Source: Stomoxys calcitrans
Lineage: Eukaryota > Arthropoda > Insecta > Diptera > Muscidae
NCBI RefSeq assembly: GCF_963082655.1
Contig: NC_081555.1
Span: 182,425,424-182,489,423 of the forward strand
Reading direction: 5' to 3'
DNA: 64,000 bases
A program made the translations under genes and the position numbers. A model generated the notes under the pieces. The model was not told where the DNA came from. It made no database searches and saw only the letters and a list, made by a program, of their open reading frames with translations. Position 1 is the first letter of the stretch; each line of letters starts with the position of its first letter. This document shows positions 47,307 through 58,965 of the stretch, in pieces.

Positions 47307-47660
47307 ATCGAATCAGCAATTAGCACAATCGCAAAAAACTGCAACAATACATCCGTCTTACAGCAGTCGTTGTCGACCGCGTGCCGAAGAGGAGTCGAGA
47401 TTCTCATATGGAAGGTACAGACATCCCACTACAACCAGTAGACATCCTTCACATCAGTCACACTCACCTCATGCTTTCGGCCATCACGCACATCACTCGC
47501 ATGCCCATGGCCATGCTACGCACGGCCCGCATTCATCGCATCATTCATCGCACACGCATTTGCATCAGGACGACGACGGCATCTATGAGAGTGCCGATCC
47601 CCACGATCGTTCGATGGTAGACCAACGTCTCGATCCCCGGGAAGTGCCCGACAGTGAGAG
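47307..47660 (+). CDS. Gene G1, exon 5 (His-rich)
   Basis: Acceptor CACTTTCACAG, donor GTGAGAG|GTATGT. With GG from exon 4 it reads (G)SNQQLAQSQKTATIHPSYSS, then CRPRAEEESRFSYGRYRHP, a region with over twenty His (HSPHAFGHHAHHSHAHG and more), and DDDGIYESADPHDRSMVDQR; 117 whole codons, phase 2 at both ends. The alternating His-Ala/Ser/Gly pattern is typical of fly low-complexity linkers. The YGRY and GIYESAD tyrosines may be docking sites (inference). A weaker donor-like AAG|GTACAG lies inside at 47412, 105 nt from the acceptor and frame-preserving. Confidence 0.88.
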
Positions 47661-48376
47661 GTATGTATGCCCAGCTAGTCTAGAGCCCCGTGTCAGCATT
47701 TTGTAGAACTGCCATATGCCCACCCCACCCCCTCACCCCACACCCCCATGGCTCCACATAGATCCTCAGGTGGAAATTTTCGTTTATTTGTTTTCCCTTT
47801 CGTTTCCGTTGTTGCCATCCCCATTCCCATTAATGGCGTGCCCGCGTGTGTGTGTTCAGCCGATTTACATATGTATAATTTTCGTGTGGTATCATTTCGT
47901 TTACTTTCATACACGCATACACTCACATCATGGCGCTTTGCATGTGGCGCTCAACATCAATGTCATCTATCAAACTGACATGCGATGCGTGGATATCGAT
48001 CATCACTACAACACTAACGACACTCATTGCTGTTGCCGTTTCATTTGGATTTGCTTTGATTTCCTTTTGCTTTTCCCCCATCCAATCAATGATCAACGTT
48101 CATCGCCATGTTGCCACTATTTGGGGGGCAACTGTTTTGTTTGGGTTGATTTGAGTTCTTCTGTTTTTTGGTTGAATTACGTTGCGTTACGTTACGTTCT
48201 ACATTTCGTTCTTCGATTCCACTTCTACTTCTTCTACTTCTTCTTCTGTTTATTGTGTGTGCTGTTGCTGTGTGTGTTGAACGTCACAACAAAAACAAAA
48301 ACAACATTTATTTGTGTTTATTTGTGTTTTCGTTACTCCGTGTACCGTTGTTCCTGTTATGATTATTATTTTCTAG
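47661..48376 (+). other. Intron 5
   Basis: No repeat family. A 230-residue open frame (47716-48408) spans most of the intron and runs through the acceptor, but it is Phe/Leu/Cys-rich from pyrimidine-rich DNA and does not match the downstream coding frame, so I treat it as accidental. It ends ATTATTATTTTCTAG before exon 6. Confidence 0.6.
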
Positions 48377-48986
48377 TGATGACTTTATTCAAGCTCAACA
48401 ACAGTTAGCCCGATGGGCGAGTGAGGATGTGGTATCCGTCGTGGTAATGGAGCAACCGTTAGCCGGTACAACAGCGGATTCCCAACAATCCAACGGCGGC
48501 GGCCACACATCGGGGGCGGCATCGGCGAATACCGTTATCCACCACCACCAGCATCAGCACCAGCACCACGGCGATCATCAATCCTCGGTGGGAGCGGCCA
48601 ATACAACCTCATCGTCAGCGGCAGCATCGGCGGCAGCAATCAATGCGCATATGACGGCGACTATGGCGGCCGTCCCAAATGGCATCGTTGTAAATCAGAG
48701 GGACTACTACCCCTCACCTCCCTCCACGGAGACGGAAAGCAGTGGAAGTGTTATCCAGCCGCTCAATCGTCGCTACACCCTGCAGGGCGATACAACTCAA
48801 CAGCAGCTGCAATTGCATCAGCTACACCAACAGCAGCATCAGCACCCCTCACATCCACATCAGCAGCAGCAGCAGCAGCAACAGCAAATCACCGGCGACA
48901 ACACCACCACCACCACCAGCAGCAGCAACAACAGCCAAACCGGCCAAATCATGGAGAATGGTCGTTATCCCGAATATAAGCACTGA
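48377..48986 (+). CDS. Gene G1, terminal coding exon 6
   Basis: The acceptor TATTTTCTAG is followed by T GAT GAC, completing a Ser codon with exon 5. It reads DDFIQAQQQLARWASEDVVS (likely helix), then VVVMEQPLAGTT, Ser/Ala/His low complexity, VVNQRDYYPSPPSTETESSG, a Pro/Ser/Thr phospho-site-like block, PLNRRYTLQGD, a polyQ run coded mainly by CAG (48862-48887), poly-Thr/Ser, and the end MENGRYPEYKH followed by TGA TAG. It has 202 codons. The three ordered islands (DDFIQAQ..., DYYPSPPSTETES, NGRYPEYKH) in disordered sequence suggest interaction motifs. The CAG tract may vary in length. The coding-like composition does not end at the stops (see the following feature). Confidence 0.9.
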
Positions 48987-48989
48987 TAG

Positions 48990-49151
48990 TATAACACTCC
49001 ACAGGCTAACAACTCGAATCACAGCCACAACCGCCATCAGCTCAACCCTCACGCCCATGCTGCTCAAGCTTCGCCATTGCAAGAACAGCATGAGCAGCAG
49101 CAGCAACACTCACCTCACTGTTATGCGCACAAATTGCAGGCGCTACACTGA
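48990..49151 (+). other. In-frame coding-like extension after tandem stops
   Basis: Immediately after TGA TAG, the same frame stays open for 53 codons to TGA at 49149. Its composition is like the preceding exon: YNTPQANNSNHSHNRHQ, LNPHAHAAQASPLQEQ, QQQQHSPHCYAHK. Alternatives are stop-codon readthrough (hard past two stops), recent loss of a terminal segment, a sequence error, or a further acceptor at 49004 (CACTCCACAG). Use of that acceptor from exon 5 would open a different 65-codon frame ending DVARSHSNRPLHG. Confidence 0.5.
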
Positions 49152-50120
49152 GGCAGAGCTAGATGTTGCTCGCAGTCACTCCAACCGCCCACTCCATGGC
49201 TAAATAAACGAACGAATTTCTTGTAATACCCTCTGTATGTTCACCCATACCCTTGCCCAGCTCTGCCCTGCCCTGCCTCCCACCACGTGAAGCTTGCTAC
49301 TACCGGATCGATTATGTATATAACTCCCCAAATAGTACATATATACGCACATACAGTCGTACGTACATGGAAACAAGCTAAGCAAAACACTCATACATAC
49401 TCATACGAACATTCCTATTACATTCACTCAAATACAATATCGAATCCGCAAATATACATACATATATTCTAAAACAAACAAAAACCAAAACAAAAAAAAC
49501 AAAAACAAAAAACTCGATTAGTTATCTAAAAAACATACAAACAAGATGAAGAAAACCAAAAGAAAAAAATATTGTGATTTTATACAAAGTAGTCGATATT
49601 CATATTTTAGTTTTAAATAAATTGAGAGAAAAACGCAAAACAAACAAAACAAAAAACAATTTAGAACAAATTTAACGAATTGATTGATAATGGCCAAACA
49701 AACACGAACGACCCCCTCGCCCACACATGGAAAAAGTCCAGAGCTCGAGATCACCCATCACCTACATACATTCACCATAGGCATGCTGCGAAAGCGATTG
49801 CAAAGCCATCGCTGCCTCAGATTCACCACTCACTCACCCACCACCTACATAATAGACCTCGCCCTTCGTATCGTCAATTGAGACAAAGATTATCACACCG
49901 CCATGCATGCTCTCACCGGCCTCCATTTGTGTATGTGTGCGTATTCGTCTTTTGATGACAGCAATGTAACAAAAAATTACTTTAGGCTAATCAAACCAAT
50001 ATCCTTGACCCTCAAACCAATATCCTTGACTCAAGATTTGGGGATTTTTTTAAAATTTAAATACATCCAATTTTTTTTAAAGGTCTCCTATACGGTATAC
50101 CTCTGTTGTTGATATTATAT
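49152..50120 (+). other. Presumptive proximal 3' UTR of G1
   Basis: Low-repeat DNA with A/C-rich plus-strand bias; a polyadenylation-signal-like AATAAA at 49616-49621. Frames at 49680-49955 are simple-composition. No other gene is visible. Assignment to the 3' UTR rests on position only. Confidence 0.5.
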
Positions 50121-50139
50121 ATAAAATACAGTAAACAGA

Positions 50140-50620
50140 TAGGACCCACGGCTAGGGATACTACCTGTTTAATGTATTTTGTATGAAATGGGGAACCATA
50201 TCATATTTGGAGAAGAATGGAAAGTGCAAAACATTCCAAATTTCGGTAAAATCGGATAATAATTACGCCCTCTAAGTGCAAAAGAATTCAAAACAGAAAA
50301 AGTTTTATCACATTTTACATCGATTTAGACAATATTTACTGTGGTTATTGAATGGTAGAATTCAAGATCTTAGTTAAACCGAGCTAGAATTGCACCCTCT
50401 GATACTCAAGTAGTTAGATCTGGAGATTGGTTTATTTGGCAAACAAAATATCCAGATTTGTGTAACCTATGGCCAAGGGTTTTAGTTCTGCATCTGGCAA
50501 AATGCTATCCTCACAGCCAAGTTCTTGTCCTAACACATATTGAAGTGCGAAAGTTCAGAGAAATCGGATAATTAATTTGCCTCTTGTGGGCAAAAGACTT
50601 TAAAACGGTAGATGCCTCTG
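50140..50620 (+). repeat. Degraded family A/B-like repeat
   Basis: Recognisable pieces: TTTCGGTAAAATCGGATAAT, AATTACGCCCTCTAAGTGCA, TTGCACCCTCTGATACTCAA, AAATCGGATAATTAATTTGC. Ends lost; more decayed than the copies in introns. Confidence 0.62.
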
Positions 50621-51599
50621 CATTAGTGTTAGGCTAAAACACACATACTAATGCACATTAGGGTCATGAGCTTTATACAACATCATTTCTCTGTATTATA
50701 TTCTGATAAGTTTTTATCTAAGCATTAGATAGAATCTTGCATATAAGGTAATACGATAAAAAAAACCCTAAGCACAAAATGATTTTAAGATTTTTATTTC
50801 AGCATTTTGGAAAAATTTTTGAAGTCACTATTGCAGTTTTATAATTGAACACAAACTTTGGAACCACATAGGATCATCAAACACACTAGGAAGTTAAATA
50901 TTTACGCTCTCATTCAATGAATGATCAATCTTAGTGGGTCCAATAATCCTTGTTGCGGCAGAAGATGGATAAGTCTAGCATAACTTTGATCACACGCTCG
51001 CTGCACTCGTTGATTCGGGCAATGTTTATTCATCTTTTTCCCAATGGGTCCTCAAACATTTGAGAGCTTTCGGGTAGTCATTCAGAGCTACAGAGAGTTC
51101 TTCAAAATCTTTTGTGTGGATCAATGGACTACTCATCCATTGCAGATATTTGGGGTATTGCAGATATAGGGGGTATTGCAGATATTTAGGGTCTGCTACA
51201 ACTTTGCAAAGGTGATTACGTCGACCCATGGAGCTCATTGTCCATAACAATGCGAAGAACGCGACCTAGCACATGGTTCTGTTAATTGTTGAACTTGGAT
51301 GGGGGTGACCTTTCTCATCGCAGAATTGGTATTGAAATTCTAATACCCATTAGCGGAAAGCTGATGGTACACCGTTGCTATCCAGTGGGAGGACAATTTT
51401 AAACATGTTTCATTGCATTGAGTATTCTTACTGTTGTGGACCACAAATGCTTTCATTGCATTTTCCCCTACATCTCTATGGAAATGATCTTATCCAATCT
51501 TTGAGTATTCTTACTTTTAGAAACCACAGCATACAATGAAAAAGCACTCCATACCCATTATGCTGCCTCCATCAGGATTTATGGAGTTTTCAATTTCGA
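50621..51599. other. Non-coding spacer
   Basis: No gene supported. A small direct repeat of GGTATTGCAGATAT occurs two to three times at 51146-51189. A 74-residue minus-strand ORF over it is an artefact of the repeat. Confidence 0.45.
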
Positions 51600-51800
51600 A
51601 GGGCAAAGTGCAACTCGTCAATCTAAATTTCAATTTAATCGGGTAATTAATGCGTCCGTTTTGGCTTATAATCCTAAATCAGCAGATCGGTCCATATGAA
51701 AGCAATATTTTCCAATCTGGTCCGTTCAACAACTTAACCTGCAATTGAAAAATATAAGGATCTGTGCAAAATTTTCGTTCATAATGTTCGAACACTGCTG
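51600..51800 (+). repeat. Degraded family A-like fragment
   Basis: ATTTCAATTTAATCGGGTAA, TTAATGCGTCCGTTTTGGCT and GCAGATCGGTCCATATGAAA follow the order of a family A unit, plus orientation; about 200 bp survive. Confidence 0.65.
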
Positions 51801-51964
51801 CGTTATATTTCCATATCTTTTAAAGTACTCTAAAAGTGTACGAGAAACCCAAATTTGTTAAGAGGAGCTTTATCCCCTCAATAAATTAATGCACCGGTTT
51901 TTTTTTATCAAGAACTCTATTTTCTCTACAAGAAAGAGTCGCTTTAAGTTTTACGATGATCGAT

Positions 51965-52060
51965 GGTTATTGTTGTAGCAGTGTGTTGTACACTGAGCCT
52001 TTGCCGATGAAGAACTCCATCGGGTCAATCCGGTACGTACAATCAGCTGTAATGGGATTG
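51965..52060. repeat. Family D short repeat, copy 2
   Basis: GTTATTGTTGTAGCAGTGTG, TTGTACACTGAGCC, CCGATGAAGAACTCCATCGG, GTCAATCCGGTACGTACAA and AATGGGATTGATG match the copy at 16544-16652 in order and orientation. Confidence 0.8.
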
Positions 52061-53540
52061 ATGATCGGTGGTGATATATATTTGTTGACTCGTAGATTGT
52101 TATTTACTATATACTTTTTGACAGATCTAATGAGATTCGTCATTGCATTATAAAAGTGAACATGTTTGGCAGTACCACAAGACACAAAACCAGCTGAGTC
52201 ATATCTTTGAGCTCACTATTAAATAGAGCAATATTCATTGATGTCAGTTAAATATTTACTGTGTTATTAATGCAATGTTCCTTAGAATATCTGCATTTGC
52301 AATATTCTCATTACATTTCAACATTTTAAGGAACTAAATTTTATTACAAAAAATCCCAGATTATTGATAATTTTAACAATTAAATTCCCTATTATTGTAT
52401 GAAAATGTCAAAAAACTCATAGCTTATTGACATTTTAAACAATTCAACTTTGCCTTTTCTATCACTTTATGAAAATCTTTGTATTATGATAATATCTGTA
52501 ATTTACTTTGTGTTTTGTTAAAAAAAATCAATAAAAGTTATATACTTAATGCCATGTTATACATATAGATGTCCTTCTGACATCAAATCATTTCTATATG
52601 ATTTTTTTCAAAATTATACTTTAATATTTTTCTCAGTGTACATACAATAGTATACAATTTAAAGTGTTCAAAGAGAATAAAAGCTAGTTTAATGGTATCA
52701 ATTCCATTTCAATGTTTGTTAAATTATCAATTAAGTAGCTTTCATTAACTTTTATTCAATTAGCTCAACATGAAAATGGCGTTGCTTCATTAAACAAACT
52801 CAGTGAAACTGAATAAGTTTCAAATTATAGCAAATCCATTTTATTATTGTTATTAAAGTAACTAATTATTTAAAGTTGCAGAATTTAATTTGTGTTTTCT
52901 CTATTAAATAATCTGGGAGTAATAAATTTAAAAATAATAGGGCAAATAAACTACGACTGCAGCTCGTTTATGTGGATCACTTTGTGGAGTAGTAGTAAAC
53001 ATGGTTTATTATCATTCCAAGATCCAAAGTACTTGCCTAATGAGCAGTGCTTTAGGCAACCTTTTTTTCGCTCTTAAATATTGGAACGCTCAGCCTGAGA
53101 TATTGAGAAACATTCGATGGACTCGATGAATCAAAAATTTATTATTTTAATGTCAATGTAGGGCGAGAAAATCAGAAATCGATTCTGTAGTTGTTATCCC
53201 CTCACTGGAGTGTACCGGTCTCTGAGTTGGCAGAGGCCTATTCCGTCGCGTTCTTGTATACATTGCTATTATTCGTATCAAGCCGCATACTAAAAACTTC
53301 ACAAGGCCCAATTGAAAGCTTTATGACTACCAACTGCCACCATTACAGAGTGCTCTATATGAGTGCCCAGTTTGAACCATTGATTTTTGTTAAACAAAGT
53401 CCTGTTGCCATTGCCGAAATGTTAGATTATGAAATGTACTTGCATGTAAATATGTACATACAGTATTACTTTAAATGCCCCACCACTTCTCCAATGTCCC
53501 CCGCCCATACTTTCACCATAGATAGACAGTTGTAATTACA
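52061..53540. other. Non-coding AT-rich DNA
   Basis: No recognised repeat or gene. An open frame at 53191-53535 (114 codons, + strand) has more balanced composition than its surroundings (VSELAEAYSVAFLYTLLLF) but no motif, splice partner or start evidence. It could be part of the 3' UTR or chance. Confidence 0.4.
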
Positions 53541-55440
53541 ATTGAATGAAAAACTAATGAATAAAGGAAAGAGAAGAGAAAAAAAAACGAAACAAATAAA
53601 TGAACTAAGGAAAACAAGCATTAGAGAAATATGCGAACTTAAATGTAAACGTTACTTTTAAATAAAGACTGTAAATATGTTATAATGAAATATTCGAATT
53701 AAACACTCGATCTCCATTATATGGATGGTTGAGTCAAATGAAATCCTTGTTCCCCAACACACAGATACACTAACATCCACACACAGGCCATTCACCGGCT
53801 TCAAAATGTCCATTTACCTCCCATTTAGATAGTCCTTGACCACACACTCTCATCTAGGCCCCCTTCCAAAATTCCCCCTCATTCCCACAAAGTTGTATAT
53901 ATGCAAATGTATACATTAATTCATGCCTATGCAAAGGTACGCTGTGTGTGAGATACTAAAACCATGAGAAACAAAAGTAAATTAAAAAAAAAAAACAAAA
54001 AAACACTTTAAACAAAACATAAAACAGGAGAAATAACAGATACACACTCACACACACAAACAAGCAAAAAAAAATAAACTCAAAACAAGCATAAAGAACA
54101 AATGAATTAAATTAAGTGAACTTTTTAAGTCAACAATAATAAAACAGGTACTACATACATACAATTAGTTAAATTAAAGCACTTAGAAAATAACATAACA
54201 AAAGGACAACAACAAAAAATTAATAAAAAAAAACCGAAAAACAACAATTTTATACAAAACAAAGCGTAATAAATAAAAGTAAAAAATGGCAAAAAAAGAA
54301 TTAACCCAAAAAAAACACAACAAGCAAAATTCAACAAAAGACTCGAATTTCCAGAGTTCTGTTAGAAAATTTAATAGCAAACAAAAATTTGCAGAAAACA
54401 GAAAAAATAAAAAAACCTAAAAAAATAAATGTAGATAAGTTAAAACAAAAAATAAAAAATCAAACAAAAAAGCAAATAGAAAAAAACAAACAATATTGAA
54501 AATGTCAATTTCTATAAAAAAAAATAAATAATGGAAAAAACCGAAAGAAAATAGAAAACAGAAACCAAATTCAACACACACTTCATTAATAATTCACATG
54601 AACACACAACTGAAACAGGCTCATCATCACTACACATATACACACACACTCCCTTACAAGCACATGCGAAACAAAAAAGTCATTGACATGAATCACAGGA
54701 CAAGAGTATGTTTTGAGAAGAAAAGCGAAAATGTTAAACTCCCCAAAAAGCAGAAAAAACAAACAAATTTGTATTGAAAAAAATAATTAAGAGAGCCATA
54801 AAAAGTTTTTCTATTGCGAAAATGCATTGATAATTAAAATGAAATAATTGAATAATGCAACAAACATCAATTTCACATCGACATCCGCAACAGCGTTATA
54901 ATAGCAACCAACAGCCACAGCGACCGTAGCGACCACAAATTCAATAAACTTTAATAGCTACAATAACAACAACAAATACTTGTATACTGCCATCCTGTGT
55001 CACACACACACACACGCTCGTACACACACGCGCACACACATTCACACATCATTACTCATTGAAAATCATTGTTAATATTAATCAGTTAATTGTAATAATA
55101 ATAATAACAAAAACAAAAACAATAATAACAGCAGCAGCAACAATAAAGCCAATGGGCAAAATAAATAACTGCAACTACTACAACAACAACAACAACCATA
55201 CCACAAAAACAACCACACCATCATTAATCCAAAGGGTAATACACAAAAAAAAAACACACACACAGAAAACACACAAACAAACCACTCAACCAACCAAACA
55301 ACGAACCAGGCTAGGATGTATGCAACCACCAACACCAATAACACAATGATTTAATGAGAAACCGAGAGTTCACATGGTTGTCTCTCACTCGTATTTTGAG
55401 TTAATCAAGTAAAACAACAACATCGAAACACTAAACAAAT
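53541..55440 (+). other. A/C-rich plus-strand block, possible extended 3' UTR
   Basis: Nearly 2 kb dominated by AAAACAAA-type sequence on the plus strand, with CA repeats near 54641 and 55003-55016 and polyadenylation-signal-like AATAAA at several places (for example 53565, 53662). Minus-strand ORFs here are Phe/Leu/Cys runs from poly-A/C DNA. The strand bias continues at 60.8-63.1 kb. Extended 3' UTR of G1 is inference. Confidence 0.45.
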
Positions 55441-55715
55441 ACTCTATTACAATGGCTACCTCCAACGATCGTATGCGACTAAGCGGGGAAAGAGCAAAGA
55501 CGTTAAAGGCACCGCCTCAATATCAGAAAATGAAATCCGAAATATTCGAGGCAGAATTTTGAAATGTAGTACTGAATGAAGATTTGCATTTAGAGAATTT
55601 ATCTGGACATACGATAGTATATGCCTATACTTTAACTAAGCATTTTTTTTAATGCCAAGAAGAAAATAATCTTAGGAATGCCAATTTTAGTCATGTGATT
55701 TATTTATCAATTAGT

Positions 55716-56764
55716 TTTTATACCCTCTACCATAGGATGGGGGTATACTAATTTCGTCATTCTGTTTGTAACACCTCGAAATATGCATCTAAGACTCCAT
55801 AAAGTATATATACTTTTGATCGTCATGTCATTTTAAGCCGATCTAGCCATGTCCGGCCGTCCGTCCGTCTGTCTGTCGAAAGCACGCTAACTTTCGAAGG
55901 AATAAATCTAGGCACTTGAAATTTTGCACAAATACTTTTCGTTGCTGTAGGTCGGTTGGGATTGTAAATGGGCCCAATCGGTCCATGTTTTGACATAGCT
56001 GCCGATCTTGGGTCTTGACTTCTTGAGCCTCTAGAGGGCGCAATTCTCATCCGATTTGATTTTGGACGTGGTGTTTTGGAATCACTTCCAACAACTATGC
56101 TAAGTATAGTTTAAATCGGATCATTACTTGATATAGCTGCCATATAAAGCGATCTGGGGTTTTAACTTCTTCGGTTCATAACCTTGTATAGCTGCAATAC
56201 AAACCGATCTTGGAATTTGATTTCTTGAGCCGCTAGATTGCGCAATCCTATTTGGCTGAAATTTTGCATGAGATGTTTTGTTAAGGCTTCCAACAACTGT
56301 GTTAAGTATAGAGCAAATCGGTACATAACCTGATATAGCTGCCATATAAACCAATGTGGGATCTTGAGTTCTTGAACCTCTAGAGGGCACAATTCCCAGC
56401 CGATTGGGTAGACATTTTGTACAACTGTTTCTCCCATGATCTCAACATATGTGTCCAATATGATCTGAATCGATCTACAGCTTGATACAGCTCCAATATA
56501 AACCGATCTCCCGATTTTGATTCTTGAGCCCCTACAAGACTCAAATTCTTATTCAAATGGGTTGAATATTACACAATGACTACTACAATGTTCAGCATTC
56601 AACTCATTTATGCTCCGAATCGGACTTTAATTTGATATGGCTCTAATAGCATTACAGTTTTTTCATTATTCTTTGTGTGCCTGAAAAGAGATACCGCGCA
56701 AAGAACTCGACAAAGCGAAAGGAGTGTAAGATTCATCCCGGCCGAACTTAGCACGCTCTTACTA
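55716..56764 (-). repeat. Family B repeat, near complete
   Basis: Starts with TTTTTATACCCTCTACCATA, TTCGTCATTCTGTTTGTAAC, (GTCY)n at 55851-55877 (CCGTCCGTCCGTCTGTCTGT), GCACGCTAACTTTCGAAGGA, about six units, then AAAGAGATACCGCGCAAAGA, ACTCGACAAAGCGAAAG and CATCCCGGCCGAACTTAGCA, the decayed hairpin head. One hairpin arm has mutated. Confidence 0.87.
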
Positions 56765-56954
56765 ATTTTGTTTAAAACTGATTTGAGTTCTAATTGATAA
56801 CTTAAATCAACTTTCTCACACCCAAATCACATGAAACCAAATCACATCAACCTTATCCACATATGGGAGTCATATTCAAAAAGAACCAAGTTGAACTGTT
56901 GCAACATTTGGAAAACCGATACAAAACTTGTCATTAGCCATCCCATCCCAGATA

Positions 56955-57068
56955 CGTGATGCAGCAGTGTAACTGCTCAGTGATCAGGGGCCTCTCTTTT
57001 ATAGCCGAGTCTCAACGATGCGCTGCTTAGCGACACCTCATTCTGGAGAGTACTTCACAAGTGTCGCT
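56955..57068 (-). repeat. Degraded SINE body fragment
   Basis: Keeps GTGTAACTGCTCAGTGATCA, CTCTCTTTTATAGCCGAGTC and CGACACCTCATTCTGGAGAG in the SINE order (minus orientation), but boxes and ends are gone. Confidence 0.6.
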
Positions 57069-57082
57069 AAATACCTCACTTG

Positions 57083-57343
57083 GCTGAATATATCATAGAT
57101 GGCGCTAGCATTAGTAACCACCTCTGACATTTGTATACACAACAAAACAGATACACATAGTACCTTATACTTTTGGTATAAATGAGAGAATGAGTATAAC
57201 AGTTATGTTATCTCGCTGAATATCTCATAGATAGCGCTAGCATTAATAACCACCTCTGAAATTTTTATACACAACAAAACAGATACACATAGTACCTTAT
57301 ACTTTTGGTATAAATGAGAGAATGAGTATAACAGTTATGTTAT
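57083..57343 (+). repeat. 132-bp tandem duplication
   Basis: The unit at 57083-57214 (GCTGAATATATCATAGATGG ... AACAGTTATGTTATCTC) is repeated at 57215-57343 with only a few substitutions. The second halves, from ATACACAACAAAACAGATAC to GTTATGTTAT, are identical. The unit is not one of the named families. Confidence 0.9.
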
Positions 57344-57624
57344 GGCTTTGCATGGGCAAACTCATTGAACAGTAACAGGTGTGTGTTGTATTCGAGTGAG
57401 GAAGCTATTTATTTGTATTCTTCTTCTCAAATATCCACATGTATTTATCATAACTACAAAAAAAAAAATAAAAACATGGTTTAATTAAGAAATTTGTACA
57501 TTGAATTAAAAAAATTCGCTGAAATCGGACATATAAACGAATTAGTATTACTGATTAACAATTTTGTAATTTGGATATAATGACAAGCTCAGAAATCCAA
57601 TTAAAGCAGTTATTAACTCAATGA
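57344..57624. other. Non-coding spacer
   Basis: AT-rich, with an A-run near 57460; nothing recognised. Confidence 0.45.
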
Positions 57625-58258
57625 CACATCCTTCTTCAATTTGGCCCAGATCGGTCCAGATTTGGATATAGCTGCCATATAGACCGATCTCTCGATTTAA
57701 GGTTTTGGGGCAATAAAAAGCACATTTATTATCCGATGTTGCCGAAATTTGGCACAGTGAGTTGCGTTAGGCCCTTCGACATTCTTCTTCAATTTGGCTC
57801 AGATCGATCCAGATTTGGATATAGCTGGAATATAGACCCATCTTTCGATTTAAGGTTTTGGGGCCATATTTATTGTCTGATTTCGCCGAAATTTGGGACA
57901 GTGAGTTGTGTTAGCTCTTTGACATTTTTCTGCAATTTGGCCCAAATCGGTCCAGATTTGGATATAGCTGCCATATAGACCGATAACTCGATTTAAAGTC
58001 TTGGCCCCATAAAAGGCACATTTATAATCCGATTTTGTTAGGCTTTTCATATTGGTTTATTTTTAGATATAGCTACTAAAAAGACCAACATTTTGTTATC
58101 ACATTTGAACAATGACTTGTACTTATTAGTATATGGTCCAAATCGGAACATATTTCGGTATAGCTGCCATAGGGTATGCATTTTTCACCGGATTTTGACG
58201 AAAAGTAGTTTACATATATACCAGAGGTAGTGGGTATCCAAAGTTCGGCCCGGCTTTT
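57625..58258 (-). repeat. Family A repeat, 5' part
   Basis: Four units in reverse (TTTGGATATAGCTGCCATAT at 57661 and 57957; variants at 57816 and 58067), then CCGGATTTTGACGAAAAGTA, ACCAGAGGTAGTGGGTATCC and AAGTTCGGCCCGG, where it is cut inside the hairpin. The (GTCY)n end is missing. Confidence 0.86.
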
Positions 58259-58954
58259 TTACTGGTTCTGGATTTTTTTTCTACCCACGCCACTATATGT
58301 CTATCTATGATAGAAACTAGACATATATTTGGCTCATTCGCGCTTCTTCGCATTACATATGTGTGAAAGAGGACACAAAAGAACGCAGAAATAGATATTC
58401 ACAATTTGTTTTATTAAATAACAATTTTATTCGTACAATTAAAAATATGGTCAACGAATGTCTTCGTTACCAATCACTTACCATGATACAAAAAAAAACG
58501 GATTTCAATGTCAAAAATAATTAAAGCAATTAACACCATGTTTGAAAAGTTTTTCATAAGTCAATACAATGTTTAATCGGTCAAATAAAATTGTGTGTAC
58601 TTCGTAGATGGGCACCAACATATATCCGCACTTAATTTTGTATGCCCTTGGGCATGGGAAATACGAACTGACCCTCCAAACGTTATGGAGTGAGTTTCTC
58701 ACTCCTTGCCCAAAATTTCACTAATTCCCGCTCCATTTCGTGTATTTATGAGAGAGGTAACAACTCCCTTACAAAAATTTCAATATTTTGTCGTTACAGT
58801 TAGATGTTGTTTAAATTTTGCAAACATTTACAAAAACAAATTCATTGGTGCAAACTTTTTTTCGAAAATACAACTATTCTTAGGTTGAAAATGCAGACAA
58901 AAGAAAGATATTGGTGTCAAGTTGCAAATTGGTGTTCGAGATTTTATATTGTGT
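58259..58954. other. Non-coding spacer
   Basis: No gene or named repeat; short ORFs lack motifs. Confidence 0.45.
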
Positions 58955-58965
58955 ATTGTAATGAA

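Noticed and set aside
47716..48408. 230-residue open frame crossing intron 5 into exon 6
   Set aside because: Composition is Phe/Leu/Cys from pyrimidine-rich intron DNA, and the frame conflicts with the well-supported coding frame of exons 5 and 6.
48849..49109. Minus-strand Leu/Val-rich frame that looks like a membrane protein
   Set aside because: Antisense of CAG/CAC repeats in exon 6; poly-Leu arises from reversed polyQ codons.
53191..53535. 114-residue plus-strand frame with a hydrophobic segment
   Set aside because: No supporting splice site, motif or start context; left as possible 3' UTR sequence.
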